Origin: a virus | Direction: 5' to 3' (one strand) | Virus record (IMG/VR): IMGVR_UViG_3300018080_000270 | Span: 1 to 44,923 of that record | DNA length: 44,923 bases | Shown here: positions 24,772 through 31,440 of the stretch, piece after piece | Position numbering within the stretch: position 1 is the stretch's first letter | How the letters are laid out: each line of letters opens with the position of its first letter | Notes under the pieces: generated by a model | Seen by the model: only the letters and a program-made list of their open reading frames with translations | The model's database searches: none | Told to the model about the DNA's origin: nothing | Program-made: the position numbers and the translations under genes

Positions 24772-25472
24772 TACTCACCTTCCTTTTTAGATTCTTCTGT
24801 TTTAATTTCTGTCTTCGGTTTTTCTTTTTGTGAAGATAATTCTTGTAAAGACTCTTTAATTTTATTTAATTTATTACAATATCTTTTTTCTTCCATCATT
24901 CTAAATAGAGCTTTAAAAAACTGAATAATTTGAATTCTTAAACTTTGTTTTTTTAAATCATAAACTAAAGTAATATAATCTGCACATTGTTTTTTATTGG
25001 GAAATACTTGACCTCCTGAACTGGTGCAAAGATATAAAGCCCATTTAGGAAGTTTACTAATTGCTTCTGTCCAAATAAGATAAATAGGTTTTTTTAATCT
25101 CCATGTTTCTGCCATTTCGTGAATAGTTCCAGTTGTAGGAATATCAGGAAATAAATGAACAATAACAAAATCCGACCTATGCACCATACGAATATCTTTT
25201 TGAACTACTTTTTCAAAGGTTTTAGCAAATTTATCATAATGTCCTGAAGCAATCCAAGCATTAAACTTTTCTTGTGCTTCAACTACTGTCATTTCTGTAA
25301 CAAGAGGTTCAGTTTTTACAGGGTCTTGCACATAAATTCCAGCATTATCTAAAGCAGGGGTAATAGCATCTCTCCATTTAGCACCGCCATCGGTTTTATC
25401 TGCTTCAATTGCACCAGCCAAATAAACGTAAAATAATTTTAGATTTAATTTTTTAATTAATTTATAAAACAT
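24771..25472 (-). CDS. Nucleoside 2-deoxyribosyltransferase-like protein
   Basis: 233 aa. VYLAGAIEADKTDGGAKWR (16-34) opens the Rossmann-like fold; SDFVIVHLF (100-108, D101) and TTGTIHEMAETW (E119) supply the expected substrate and nucleophile positions, followed by KKPIYLIW. This is the order of deoxyribosyltransferases, which swap bases on deoxynucleosides. The last 80 residues are a charged helical tail not found in the core family. The lack of biochemical context leaves the substrate open. Confidence 0.65.
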   Translation of the reverse strand: MFYKLIKKLNLKLFYVYLAGAIEADKTDGGAKWRDAITPALDNAGIYVQDPVKTEPLVTEMTVVEAQEKFNAWIASGHYDKFAKTFEKVVQKDIRMVHRSDFVIVHLFPDIPTTGTIHEMAETWRLKKPIYLIWTEAISKLPKWALYLCTSSGGQVFPNKKQCADYITLVYDLKKQSLRIQIIQFFKALFRMMEEKRYCNKLNKIKESLQELSSQKEKPKTEIKTEESKKEGE

Positions 25473-25497
25473 TAAATATCAACTCCTTTATTCTTTG

Positions 25498-25968
25498 TTA
25501 TAAACCTATTAATTGATATTTCTTATTTCCATACTTAACACTAATAGGATTCCTTTTAACTCTCCCATTTAAATATCTAATTTTATTGATATATTTTAAA
25601 GCTCTATATACTAAATAAGAATTTCTTTTTCTTCTAGAAACAGTTTTTAAATCTATAAATTTTAGCATAATTTTAGCTTGTTCTTTTTTAACAATCAAAT
25701 AAGGATAAATTATAGTTAAAAATTTTTTAATTTGTTTTTTTGTCCCTAATGACCATTTATAACATTTTTTATGTTTTTCAGTTTCTGGAGAAATATTTAA
25801 ATAACCTCCAAATTTTTTATGAAATTTTAATATAATAGAATTTGTCATACCAATTCCTATGTGAATCGTAATAGAACTTAAATATCTTTTTTGAGATTGT
25901 GGGCGTAAACTAATCCATCCTTCACCATCAAATAATCCTGCAATATATTGAGGAGTTAATTTACTCAT
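25498..25968 (-). CDS. LAGLIDADG homing endonuclease
   Basis: 156 aa, single motif YIAGLFDGEGWIS near the N-terminus (8-20), then a typical basic alpha/beta domain (KWSLGTKKQIKKFL, RNSYLVYRALKYI). Acts as a dimer by analogy. GGAG site. Free-standing, between the deoxyribosyltransferase and a conserved phage gene. Different from the one at 13208-13690, as it lacks the zinc finger. Confidence 0.8.
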   Translation of the reverse strand: MSKLTPQYIAGLFDGEGWISLRPQSQKRYLSSITIHIGIGMTNSIILKFHKKFGGYLNISPETEKHKKCYKWSLGTKKQIKKFLTIIYPYLIVKKEQAKIMLKFIDLKTVSRRKRNSYLVYRALKYINKIRYLNGRVKRNPISVKYGNKKYQLIGL

Positions 25969-26336
25969 TATTCACAATCTCCATTTTCGATAATTTTTTT
26001 ATCCTCATACTTCGCAATTTCATCATCATAACTTTCCATAATATTATAAAGTAATAAAATAAAAGCATTGTAATCTTTTCCTAATCTTCGTTCTATTTCT
26101 TTTGCACAACGAATTAAACAACCTGTCATATCATTATATTTTTGATAATTAGGATTTTTACCTAAAAAATTATCTACAAATTGTTTTATTTCTATTGCTT
26201 GTAATAAAAAAAATCTTGTATTAAAATTATGTTTAACATAATAAAATATTTGATAATTCAACTCACCTGCGGTCAAGGCAGGTTCTCCTTTTCGTAATTT
26301 TTCTCTACGGTCATTATCGGATTTTATGTAAGGCAT
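25968..26336 (-). CDS. Phage protein, MPYI...GELNY...ENGD type
   Basis: 122 aa. Starts MPYIKSDNDRREKL, has GELNYQIFYYV, KYNDMTGCLIRCAKEIERR and ends YEDKKIIENGDCE. I recall this layout in many phages as a protein of unknown function (DUF6899-like, from memory). AAAGGAG site. Confidence 0.65.
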   Translation of the reverse strand: MPYIKSDNDRREKLRKGEPALTAGELNYQIFYYVKHNFNTRFFLLQAIEIKQFVDNFLGKNPNYQKYNDMTGCLIRCAKEIERRLGKDYNAFILLLYNIMESYDDEIAKYEDKKIIENGDCE

Positions 26337-26339
26337 TGT

Positions 26340-26588
26340 TTATTCTCCTTTATTTCGCAAAAGCCAAATATCTTCTTTATCACTTATTAATAAAATATCT
26401 ATATCTTCGTCTTTATCTATATCCAATTTAAATAAATAAATTATATTTGAACTTGTATTTTCGGTTATTATTCCGTTGTTTGTTAATAATTCTCCTTTGA
26501 AATTATCGGCATTAATAATAAAAGTGATATTTAATATTATTATAATTAAAAATAATTGCAATAACAATCTTCTCATTTTATTTTTCAT
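26340..26588 (-). CDS. Exported mini VCBS/FG-GAP-like protein, 82 aa
   Basis: Start at MKNKMRRLL; a signal peptide (hydrophobic 9-24, ends near INADN) is followed by one repeat with LDIDKDEDIDILLIS and WLLRNKGE, the DxDxDxxxD calcium-loop pattern of VCBS/FG-GAP repeats. Such repeats normally come in sevens to form a propeller, so one alone is odd. The start codon could also be the Met four residues on. Confidence 0.5.
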   Translation of the reverse strand: MKNKMRRLLLQLFLIIIILNITFIINADNFKGELLTNNGIITENTSSNIIYLFKLDIDKDEDIDILLISDKEDIWLLRNKGE

Positions 26589-26769
26589 TATCATTCTTTT
26601 TATAAAGGTCATCAAATAATTCGTAAATCTCATCTAATACTTCTTTCGCTTCTCCCATTAATTTATCAATTTTTTTATCGTGTTTTTCACGTTCTTCTTT
26701 TAAATCTACCATAATATCTTTTATTTTATGTATTGCTTTGTTGAAGAGATTTATATCTTTTTTCTTCAT
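26578..26769 (-). CDS. Charged coiled-coil protein, 63 aa
   Basis: Start at MKKKDINLFNKAIHK, one base after the homing endonuclease stop. Almost entirely helical with heptads (LKEEREKHDKKIDKLMGEAK). Function unknown. Confidence 0.55.
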   Translation of the reverse strand: MKKKDINLFNKAIHKIKDIMVDLKEEREKHDKKIDKLMGEAKEVLDEIYELFDDLYKKNDNEK

Positions 26770-26770
26770 T

Positions 26771-27376
26771 TTATAATTCCAATCCATATTTTTTATCAAA
26801 CCATTTTAAATAGTTATCAATTTTCCCAATTTCAACTAAATATCGGTAAGCTTGATAATGTAACTTAATATGTTTTTTAAAAGGGATTTTTATCTTTTCC
26901 GCACTATTTTCTTTTAAATAAATATGATGATAAGCAAATTTTCTTCCTTTTGTTTGCCCTGCTTGACCTTTTTTATAAGAAGTTTTATTAGGTTTCATTA
27001 TTCCTTTAGTATTTGTATGTAAAGGTTGATTACCTTTTTTAAATTCGGTTTTAGGAGAATTATGCTTACCTTTAAGTTTTTTAGAAAGATTTAATCTTAT
27101 TTTTTTGGTCATACCTAATTTAGTTCTTTCTGAAATTAAGTTTTTTGTTTTTAAAGTTCTATGTTTACCGTAACACCAATGATTTTCTCCTTTTTTTCCA
27201 CATCCACACCTACTTTTTCCGTATATAAAATTATTTAATCTAATAAAACTAATGTTTCCACAAGAGCATTTATATTTTAATTTAGTGTGAAAATTTTTAT
27301 AAGTTTTAGATAAAAGTTTACAATTTTCTTTTTCGAAAATTTTTCTAATTTCTTGAAGTGATAATCGTTTAGCCAT
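26771..27376 (-). CDS. HNH-like homing endonuclease with zinc and NUMOD-type modules
   Basis: 201 aa from the ATG with AAGGAT. A CxC...CxC zinc module (C37, C39, C57, C59), a GENHWCYGKHR NUMOD3-like repeat (63-73), basic linkers, and KFAYHHIYLKEN (H150, H151) followed by a histidine-containing helix (KKHIKLHYQAY) as a reduced HNH/bba-metal nuclease. Mobile, like the other endonucleases here. The nuclease assignment is less sure than for 30781-31440. Confidence 0.6.
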   Translation of the reverse strand: MAKRLSLQEIRKIFEKENCKLLSKTYKNFHTKLKYKCSCGNISFIRLNNFIYGKSRCGCGKKGENHWCYGKHRTLKTKNLISERTKLGMTKKIRLNLSKKLKGKHNSPKTEFKKGNQPLHTNTKGIMKPNKTSYKKGQAGQTKGRKFAYHHIYLKENSAEKIKIPFKKHIKLHYQAYRYLVEIGKIDNYLKWFDKKYGLEL

Positions 27377-27386
27377 AATATAATCC

Positions 27387-28088
27387 TTAAAATTGGAATT
27401 TATAGTAAATAATAGCACGATATTCATTTCGTTGCCAACCATGTCCTATTCCTAACCCCAAACCGCTATTATCCGTTAGCTTATATGAAACCCCTCCATA
27501 AATCCCTCGATTAGTCAAGAAAGCGTCAAGGTTAGCCTTCCAGACCCTTAAAAATGATACTCCAACACCTGCTTCAATACTTCCACCGCTTGAACCATAA
27601 CCATAACCTCCTAATACAAATGGTTTTAATTGTAATCCAAGTGGTGCTAATTGTGCTTTTAATCCTTGTATATCTTTTGCTTTAATTTGTTTTAAGATTT
27701 TTCCGTCTTTATCTTTTACCCATACATTACCATTTTTATCAATATGAAGATAATCTTTATTGGAATTTATTTCTATAAAAGCTTCTTTTCCCCACCCAAG
27801 CTTGACGTTTATGGGCTTTTCTCCTAATCCTTTTGTATAAGCAATAGAAAAAATTAACCCTGCTATAATTAGATAAATAATTATTTTTCTCACATTAAAA
27901 ATACTAACAATATCCTTTAGCCACAAAATCGGGTTAAATACTGAAATTAGCCCATCCCAAAATTTCTTTCCTGATACTACTTCGGTAGGGGTTGCAGTTT
28001 TTATTTTTGTTACTAAATAATTTCTAATAACCATAAATAAAATACCAGCGATAAAAACCCCTAATAAAATTACGATTTGTTTAATCAT
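27387..28088 (-). CDS. Membrane protein with possible outer-membrane-type beta-strand C-terminus
   Basis: 233 aa. Two N-terminal membrane helices (about 4-22 and 68-85), a central region with DYLHIDKNGNVWVKDKDGK, then 75 residues of alternating polar/hydrophobic, Gly- and Tyr-rich strands (GGYGYGSSGG, GIYGGVSYKL) that end in YYKFQF. A terminal Phe after strands is typical of outer-membrane barrels, but inner-membrane helices at the start argue against a simple porin. First gene after promoter P3. Confidence 0.6.
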   Translation of the reverse strand: MIKQIVILLGVFIAGILFMVIRNYLVTKIKTATPTEVVSGKKFWDGLISVFNPILWLKDIVSIFNVRKIIIYLIIAGLIFSIAYTKGLGEKPINVKLGWGKEAFIEINSNKDYLHIDKNGNVWVKDKDGKILKQIKAKDIQGLKAQLAPLGLQLKPFVLGGYGYGSSGGSIEAGVGVSFLRVWKANLDAFLTNRGIYGGVSYKLTDNSGLGLGIGHGWQRNEYRAIIYYKFQF

Positions 28089-28113
28089 ATTTATTTCTCC
28101 TATTTCTATCTTT

Positions 28114-28143
28114 AGTATAGCACATAGACCCCCCTGATGTCAA
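28114..28143 (-). promoter_or_regulatory. Sigma70-like promoter P3
   Basis: TTGACA (28143-28138), 18-bp spacer, TATACT (28119-28114). The segment CTCTACACTTGACATCAGGGG is shared with the rightward promoter at 44428. The start codon at 28088 follows after a short leader with GGAG. Confidence 0.82.
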
Positions 28144-28153
28144 GTGTAGAGAA

Positions 28154-28173
28154 CTTACTTTTGTTTTCTTAAC
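28154..28173 (-). repeat. Promoter-linked direct repeat GTTAA-N10-GTAAG
   Basis: 15-bp period and 10 bp from the -35 box, as at P1 and P2. Confidence 0.6.
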
Positions 28174-28209
28174 AAGGTAAAAAAACTCGGTGGATTTATA
28201 AGTTGCCAT

Positions 28210-28359
28210 ATGAACCTCTTTTTAAAATTTTATAAAAATAAAAAAGAACTAAAATTAATTATGTTAGGAATTCGAAAGTTAGCTCTTTTTTTGTGGTTAC
28301 TGATTTCATTATTTTTCATTTTATTAAGCATAATTATTAATCTTTTTATAAGAGAGTGA
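28210..28359 (+). CDS. Possible 49-aa plus-strand membrane protein
   Basis: Reads MNLFLKFYKNKKELKLIML, then a basic stretch and one strong membrane helix (LALFLWLLISLFFILLSII), ending NLFIRE. It is the only plausible rightward gene between 1 and 44 kb. No good ribosome binding site is seen, and AT-rich sequence can give such frames by chance. Its stop codon lies inside the hairpin at 28351-28375. It also contains a GTTAG-N10-GTTAG repeat. Confidence 0.35.
   Translation: MNLFLKFYKNKKELKLIMLGIRKLALFLWLLISLFFILLSIIINLFIRE
28263..28282 (+). repeat. Direct repeat GTTAG-N10-GTTAG, plus orientation
   Basis: TGTTAGGAATTCGAAAGTTAG is nearly identical to the minus-strand copy at 38556-38575 and has the 15-bp spacing of the promoter-linked repeats, but points right. 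Confidence 0.45.
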
Positions 28360-28375
28360 ATTTAGTTCACTCTCT
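28351..28375. terminator. Hairpin between convergent frames
   Basis: A perfect 10-bp stem AGAGAGTGAA / TTCACTCTCT with a 5-nt loop, downstream of the PC4-like gene on the minus strand and of the 49-aa frame on the plus strand. No T-run follows on either side, so it may be an RNA-stability or weak terminator element. It resembles the stem at 695-717. Confidence 0.45.
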
Positions 28376-28377
28376 TT

Positions 28378-28415
28378 AGTATTAATAGTATGAGTTTACG
28401 AATACTATTAATACT
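28378..28415. repeat. 14-bp inverted repeat
   Basis: AGTATTAATAGTAT and its exact reverse complement, separated by 10 nt, directly beside the previous hairpin and before the end of the PC4-like gene. Could be a protein-binding dyad or second hairpin. Confidence 0.5.
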
Positions 28416-28477
28416 AAATACTTATAAATTAAGTATAAATATTAAATTACAATATACTTATATTATATATTAAGGTA

Positions 28478-28669
28478 TTATTGCAATTCTTTTTTTATGG
28501 CTTCCGCAATTTCTTCGGCTTTATCAAGTGGTAAGGTTACACCTTTCGGTGTAGGTCTCCATTCTCCGTCATCTGTCTTATAATATCTGCGGACATCTAT
28601 AAATTCGTGTCCTTGAAATTCTTTCTTCTCTACTCGTATTAATCCTTTTTTATGGGTTATATCCTTCAT
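28478..28669 (-). CDS. PC4-like (p15) ssDNA-binding transcription cofactor
   Basis: 63 aa. LIRVEKKEFQGHEFIDVRRYY and GEWRPTPKGVTLPLDKAEEI are the strands and final helix of the PC4/YdbC fold, which binds single-stranded DNA as a dimer. Bacterial and phage homologs act on transcription or replication. It is the last gene of the right-hand block before promoter P3. Confidence 0.8.
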   Translation of the reverse strand: MKDITHKKGLIRVEKKEFQGHEFIDVRRYYKTDDGEWRPTPKGVTLPLDKAEEIAEAIKKELQ

Positions 28670-28681
28670 TTTTTCTCCTTT

Positions 28682-28900
28682 TTATTCTATTGGTAAAATT
28701 TTAGCTTTAATTAAACAAAGTTCTAATTCTATTTCTTGCCAATCTGGTCTTTGATAATAAGTGCCTACTAATGCAACAATAGGATTACGAAGTCCTTTCA
28801 ATCTTGAAATATCTCCAACATAAACCCGATTTTATTTATCTTTTAAATAATGAATAAATTGAGTAAAATTGCCTGCAATAACATAAATTTTTGTTGTCAT
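28682..28900 (-). pseudogene. Small gene with one in-frame TAA
   Basis: Starts MTTKIYVIAGNFTQFIHYL and is interrupted by TAA at codon 23 (28834-28832); the same frame then continues NRVYVGDISRLKGL to LIKAKILPIE with a stop at 28682. The part after the stop looks coding (balanced amino acids, tight fit before the PC4 gene). Either a nonsense mutation, readthrough, or a sequence error. Likely 72-aa original product of unknown function. Confidence 0.55.
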
Positions 28901-28902
28901 TT

Positions 28903-29334
28903 TTATTCTTCCTCCCATAAATCAATTAAAAAATCGTTAATTTCTTCCCTCGTTATCTTTCCCATATTTTTAAATTTTTCGTGTTCTTTTATTTCTTCTC
29001 TTGCTATCATTTGAAAAGGTATATTATCTTTCGCTTTTCTATTATAAGGACAACTATCACAAGTATATCCTAAATTGCAAATATAATCTCCGTTATTTTG
29101 ACATTCTCCGTCTATAATAAAAGGATATTCATTTTTATTGTCATTAAAAACAGGGTAATTATCACCATAAGCAAAGGTTTGTTCTCCACAACCCTCTATA
29201 TTTCTTATTTCAAAGTAAGTATTACATTCATAGCAACGGTAAACTTTAATAGGTTTTTCAATACCTATTTTATATTTTTCTACCCAAAGGGTAATATTCG
29301 TGCTATAACAATAAGGACATTTTAAATTATTCAT
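28903..29334 (-). CDS. Zinc-binding hypothetical protein, 143 aa
   Basis: CPYC (6, 9) and CYEC (33, 36) form an N-terminal zinc ribbon. A second Cys group follows later (GYTCDSCPYN with ECQNNGDYIC). Acidic C-terminus. Lies between the recombinase operon and the broken gene. Function unknown. Confidence 0.65.
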   Translation of the reverse strand: MNNLKCPYCYSTNITLWVEKYKIGIEKPIKVYRCYECNTYFEIRNIEGCGEQTFAYGDNYPVFNDNKNEYPFIIDGECQNNGDYICNLGYTCDSCPYNRKAKDNIPFQMIAREEIKEHEKFKNMGKITREEINDFLIDLWEEE

Positions 29335-29347
29335 TATTTATTATTTT

Positions 29348-29488
29348 TTATCTTAATATTTTATCTTGTTTTCGGGCTTCTTCACTATTATCAAATTCTT
29401 GTAATTCTTTCTCTATTTTATCAAATAGAAGGTCTTTATTATCAGGATATTTTAATATACCTCTTTTTAATTCTATTGTATTAAGCAT
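29348..29488 (-). CDS. Small acidic protein, 46 aa
   Basis: MLNTIELKRGILKYPDNKD, then a charged helix. Follows the recombinase stop by two bases. Function unknown. Confidence 0.5.
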   Translation of the reverse strand: MLNTIELKRGILKYPDNKDLLFDKIEKELQEFDNSEEARKQDKILR

Positions 29489-29490
29489 TA

Positions 29491-30312
29491 TTAATTTCTT
29501 TCTTCTTTTGATTTTTTAATTAATTCGTTATACTTTTTCTTTATATCTTCAATACTATATCTCATATAAATATCGGTCATCTGTAAACTTGAATGACCCA
29601 TTATATCCTTTATCATAAAACTATCTCCACCTATACCCTTAAACCACACCGCAAACGAGCTTCTAAATAAATGAGGGTGTAAATGTATGTCTTTGAAATA
29701 AGGGTCTAATTGCCTACAATAATATCTTATAGTGTCTTTTTTAATGTTAAAGGCATTAGTTATTTCTGTTTCAGTTTCAAAATAACATTCTAAAGCATTT
29801 TTTAAATTCAAAGAAAGAGGCACTATCCTCTCTTTACTTCCTTTACCTTTAATTCTTATAATATTATTTTTGAAATCAATATCTTCCCTTTTTAAATTTA
29901 TAACCTCTTGCCTTCTTATTCCTGTATAAAATAATAATGTAAATACTGCATTTACTTTTTCAGGTTTTTCAAAAACTTGAGGGATAATAGGTAATAACTC
30001 GTCTATAAATCTTTTTTCCGTCAAAACTTTTTTTACTTTATTATATTTATTTAATTTAACCATTTTAGGTATTTCTATTTTTTTATCTTTAAATCTAAAA
30101 TAAGATTTAATAACATCTCTATAAAGCGTAATAGAGGCAGGAGAATATTTTTCTTTGGCTTTAAATAGATAATCTATAATATTCTTTTCATTAAATTCTT
30201 TGGTTTTAAATTCTTTTAAAATAGTGGAAAGAATATTGTCATAAGTTTTTATAGTTTCAGGGCTTAACCCCTGTTTTTTTAACCAAGTAATATAATTATT
30301 TAACAACTTCAT
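29491..30312 (-). CDS. Tyrosine recombinase (XerC/D-like integrase)
   Basis: 273 aa. N-terminal SAM-like DNA-binding domain (1-90), then the catalytic domain with TGIRRQEV (R133), GKGSKERIVPL (K in the beta-hairpin), HPHLFRSSF (H214, R217), MGHSSLQMT (H240) and YMRY (Y249 nucleophile). All catalytic residues are present. It could integrate the phage, resolve dimers or invert DNA; no attachment site was identified. Good AAAGGAAA site. Confidence 0.9.
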   Translation of the reverse strand: MKLLNNYITWLKKQGLSPETIKTYDNILSTILKEFKTKEFNEKNIIDYLFKAKEKYSPASITLYRDVIKSYFRFKDKKIEIPKMVKLNKYNKVKKVLTEKRFIDELLPIIPQVFEKPEKVNAVFTLLFYTGIRRQEVINLKREDIDFKNNIIRIKGKGSKERIVPLSLNLKNALECYFETETEITNAFNIKKDTIRYYCRQLDPYFKDIHLHPHLFRSSFAVWFKGIGGDSFMIKDIMGHSSLQMTDIYMRYSIEDIKKKYNELIKKSKEERN

Positions 30313-30794
30313 TAAATTTCCTTTCCGTTAATTAAACTGTGTAACCCTTTATTATGAGCTTCATTAACAATAGCTAACATTATATCGAAAATAATAGGGT
30401 GAGTTATAATATAACTACTGTCTATTTTAATATAAGGTTTACCTTTGATATTATTAATATATTTGCTCATTTCTTTATTTCTACGATTATACTCCGCTTT
30501 TTTTAAATGTCGTTTAAAAAGTTTTAATTCCTTTTCTTTTGCTTCTTCATAAGAAAGCATAAAAATCTTTTTTAAATCTCTTTGAGAAGCCAATAAACAC
30601 CCTGCCAATTTAAAAAGAGAGCTTATTTGTAATTCTCTAATAAATTTTTCGTTTTCTTTTTTTAGTTCTTCTATTCTTTTTTTAATAACTTGTTTTTTAT
30701 AAAGAGGCATTTGATTATGTTTTTTTAAATAATTTTCCAAATCCACCACGCTATAATTTTCTAACATATGCTTTGAAAGTTTATATCTTTTCAT
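30312..30794 (-). CDS. Charged helical protein, 160 aa
   Basis: Start at MKRYKLSKHMLEN with a GGAGG site. Helical and Lys/Glu-rich (YKKQVIKKRIEELKKENEKF), with a C-terminal segment PYIKIDSSYIITHPIIFD. No family recognised. One base overlap with the recombinase start, so possibly linked in function. Confidence 0.6.
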   Translation of the reverse strand: MKRYKLSKHMLENYSVVDLENYLKKHNQMPLYKKQVIKKRIEELKKENEKFIRELQISSLFKLAGCLLASQRDLKKIFMLSYEEAKEKELKLFKRHLKKAEYNRRNKEMSKYINNIKGKPYIKIDSSYIITHPIIFDIMLAIVNEAHNKGLHSLINGKEI

Positions 30795-31440
30795 TTTTAA
30801 CCTCCTTATTTGTATATTTATGTAAATTTTCATACCACCATAAAGGTTGTAAATTTTTATAATTAAAACATTTGAATTGTTCTGATTTTTTCGTTAAATC
30901 AAATTGACAACAAGGTATAATATGGTCTATTACCCATTTATTTAATCCCCTACCATAATTTTTCCAAGTCATTCCTCTTTTAAATCGTCTTTGTAAATAT
31001 GTTTTAAAATATTTTACAGAACAACCTAATAAATCTATTGTTGAATTTGATTTTTTTCTTAATATTTGATTTACTCTCCTTCTTAAATTATCTACAATTT
31101 TACAATGTAAATTAGTTTTTCTTCGCCATAATGTATATTTTGTTTTATTCATGGCTTTTCCATGTTTATAATTGGGATTTTTCTTTCCTTTATATTTATT
31201 TTTCAATGCTTTGCTTATTTTTTGTCTTGTTTTTAAATTATGATGTTTACCATACATAGGATTATTTTTACCTTTTAATTTGTGATTATTATAATTTGGA
31301 TTTCCTTTCCCTTTATAAGTTTTGTAATGACATTTAGCACATCTTTTATGTTTATACGCTAATGTGCCTTTTAATTTTTTATGACATATAATACAATAAT
31401 ATTCTTTTAAAGTCCTACCGTCTTTTTTATAATGTCTCAT
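30781..31440 (-). CDS. HNH homing endonuclease with zinc knuckle and NUMOD3 repeats
   Basis: 219 aa. Zinc knuckle C16/C19/C34/C37, three NUMOD3-like repeats (GKGNPNY, GKNNPMYGKHH, GKKNPNYKHGK), then an HNH domain with KWVIDHIIPCCQFDL (D172, H173), FNYKNLQPLWW (N196) and ENLHKY. It cuts DNA and spreads itself; inserted after the RuvB-like gene. The N-terminal half is related to the PD-(D/E)XK enzyme at 9972-10655. Confidence 0.88.
   Translation of the reverse strand: MRHYKKDGRTLKEYYCIICHKKLKGTLAYKHKRCAKCHYKTYKGKGNPNYNNHKLKGKNNPMYGKHHNLKTRQKISKALKNKYKGKKNPNYKHGKAMNKTKYTLWRRKTNLHCKIVDNLRRRVNQILRKKSNSTIDLLGCSVKYFKTYLQRRFKRGMTWKNYGRGLNKWVIDHIIPCCQFDLTKKSEQFKCFNYKNLQPLWWYENLHKYTNKEVKNEKI

Noticed and set aside
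29491-30312. Attachment site for the tyrosine recombinase
   Set aside because: No repeated core with flanking arms was seen near the gene, and no tRNA end is present, so none is called.
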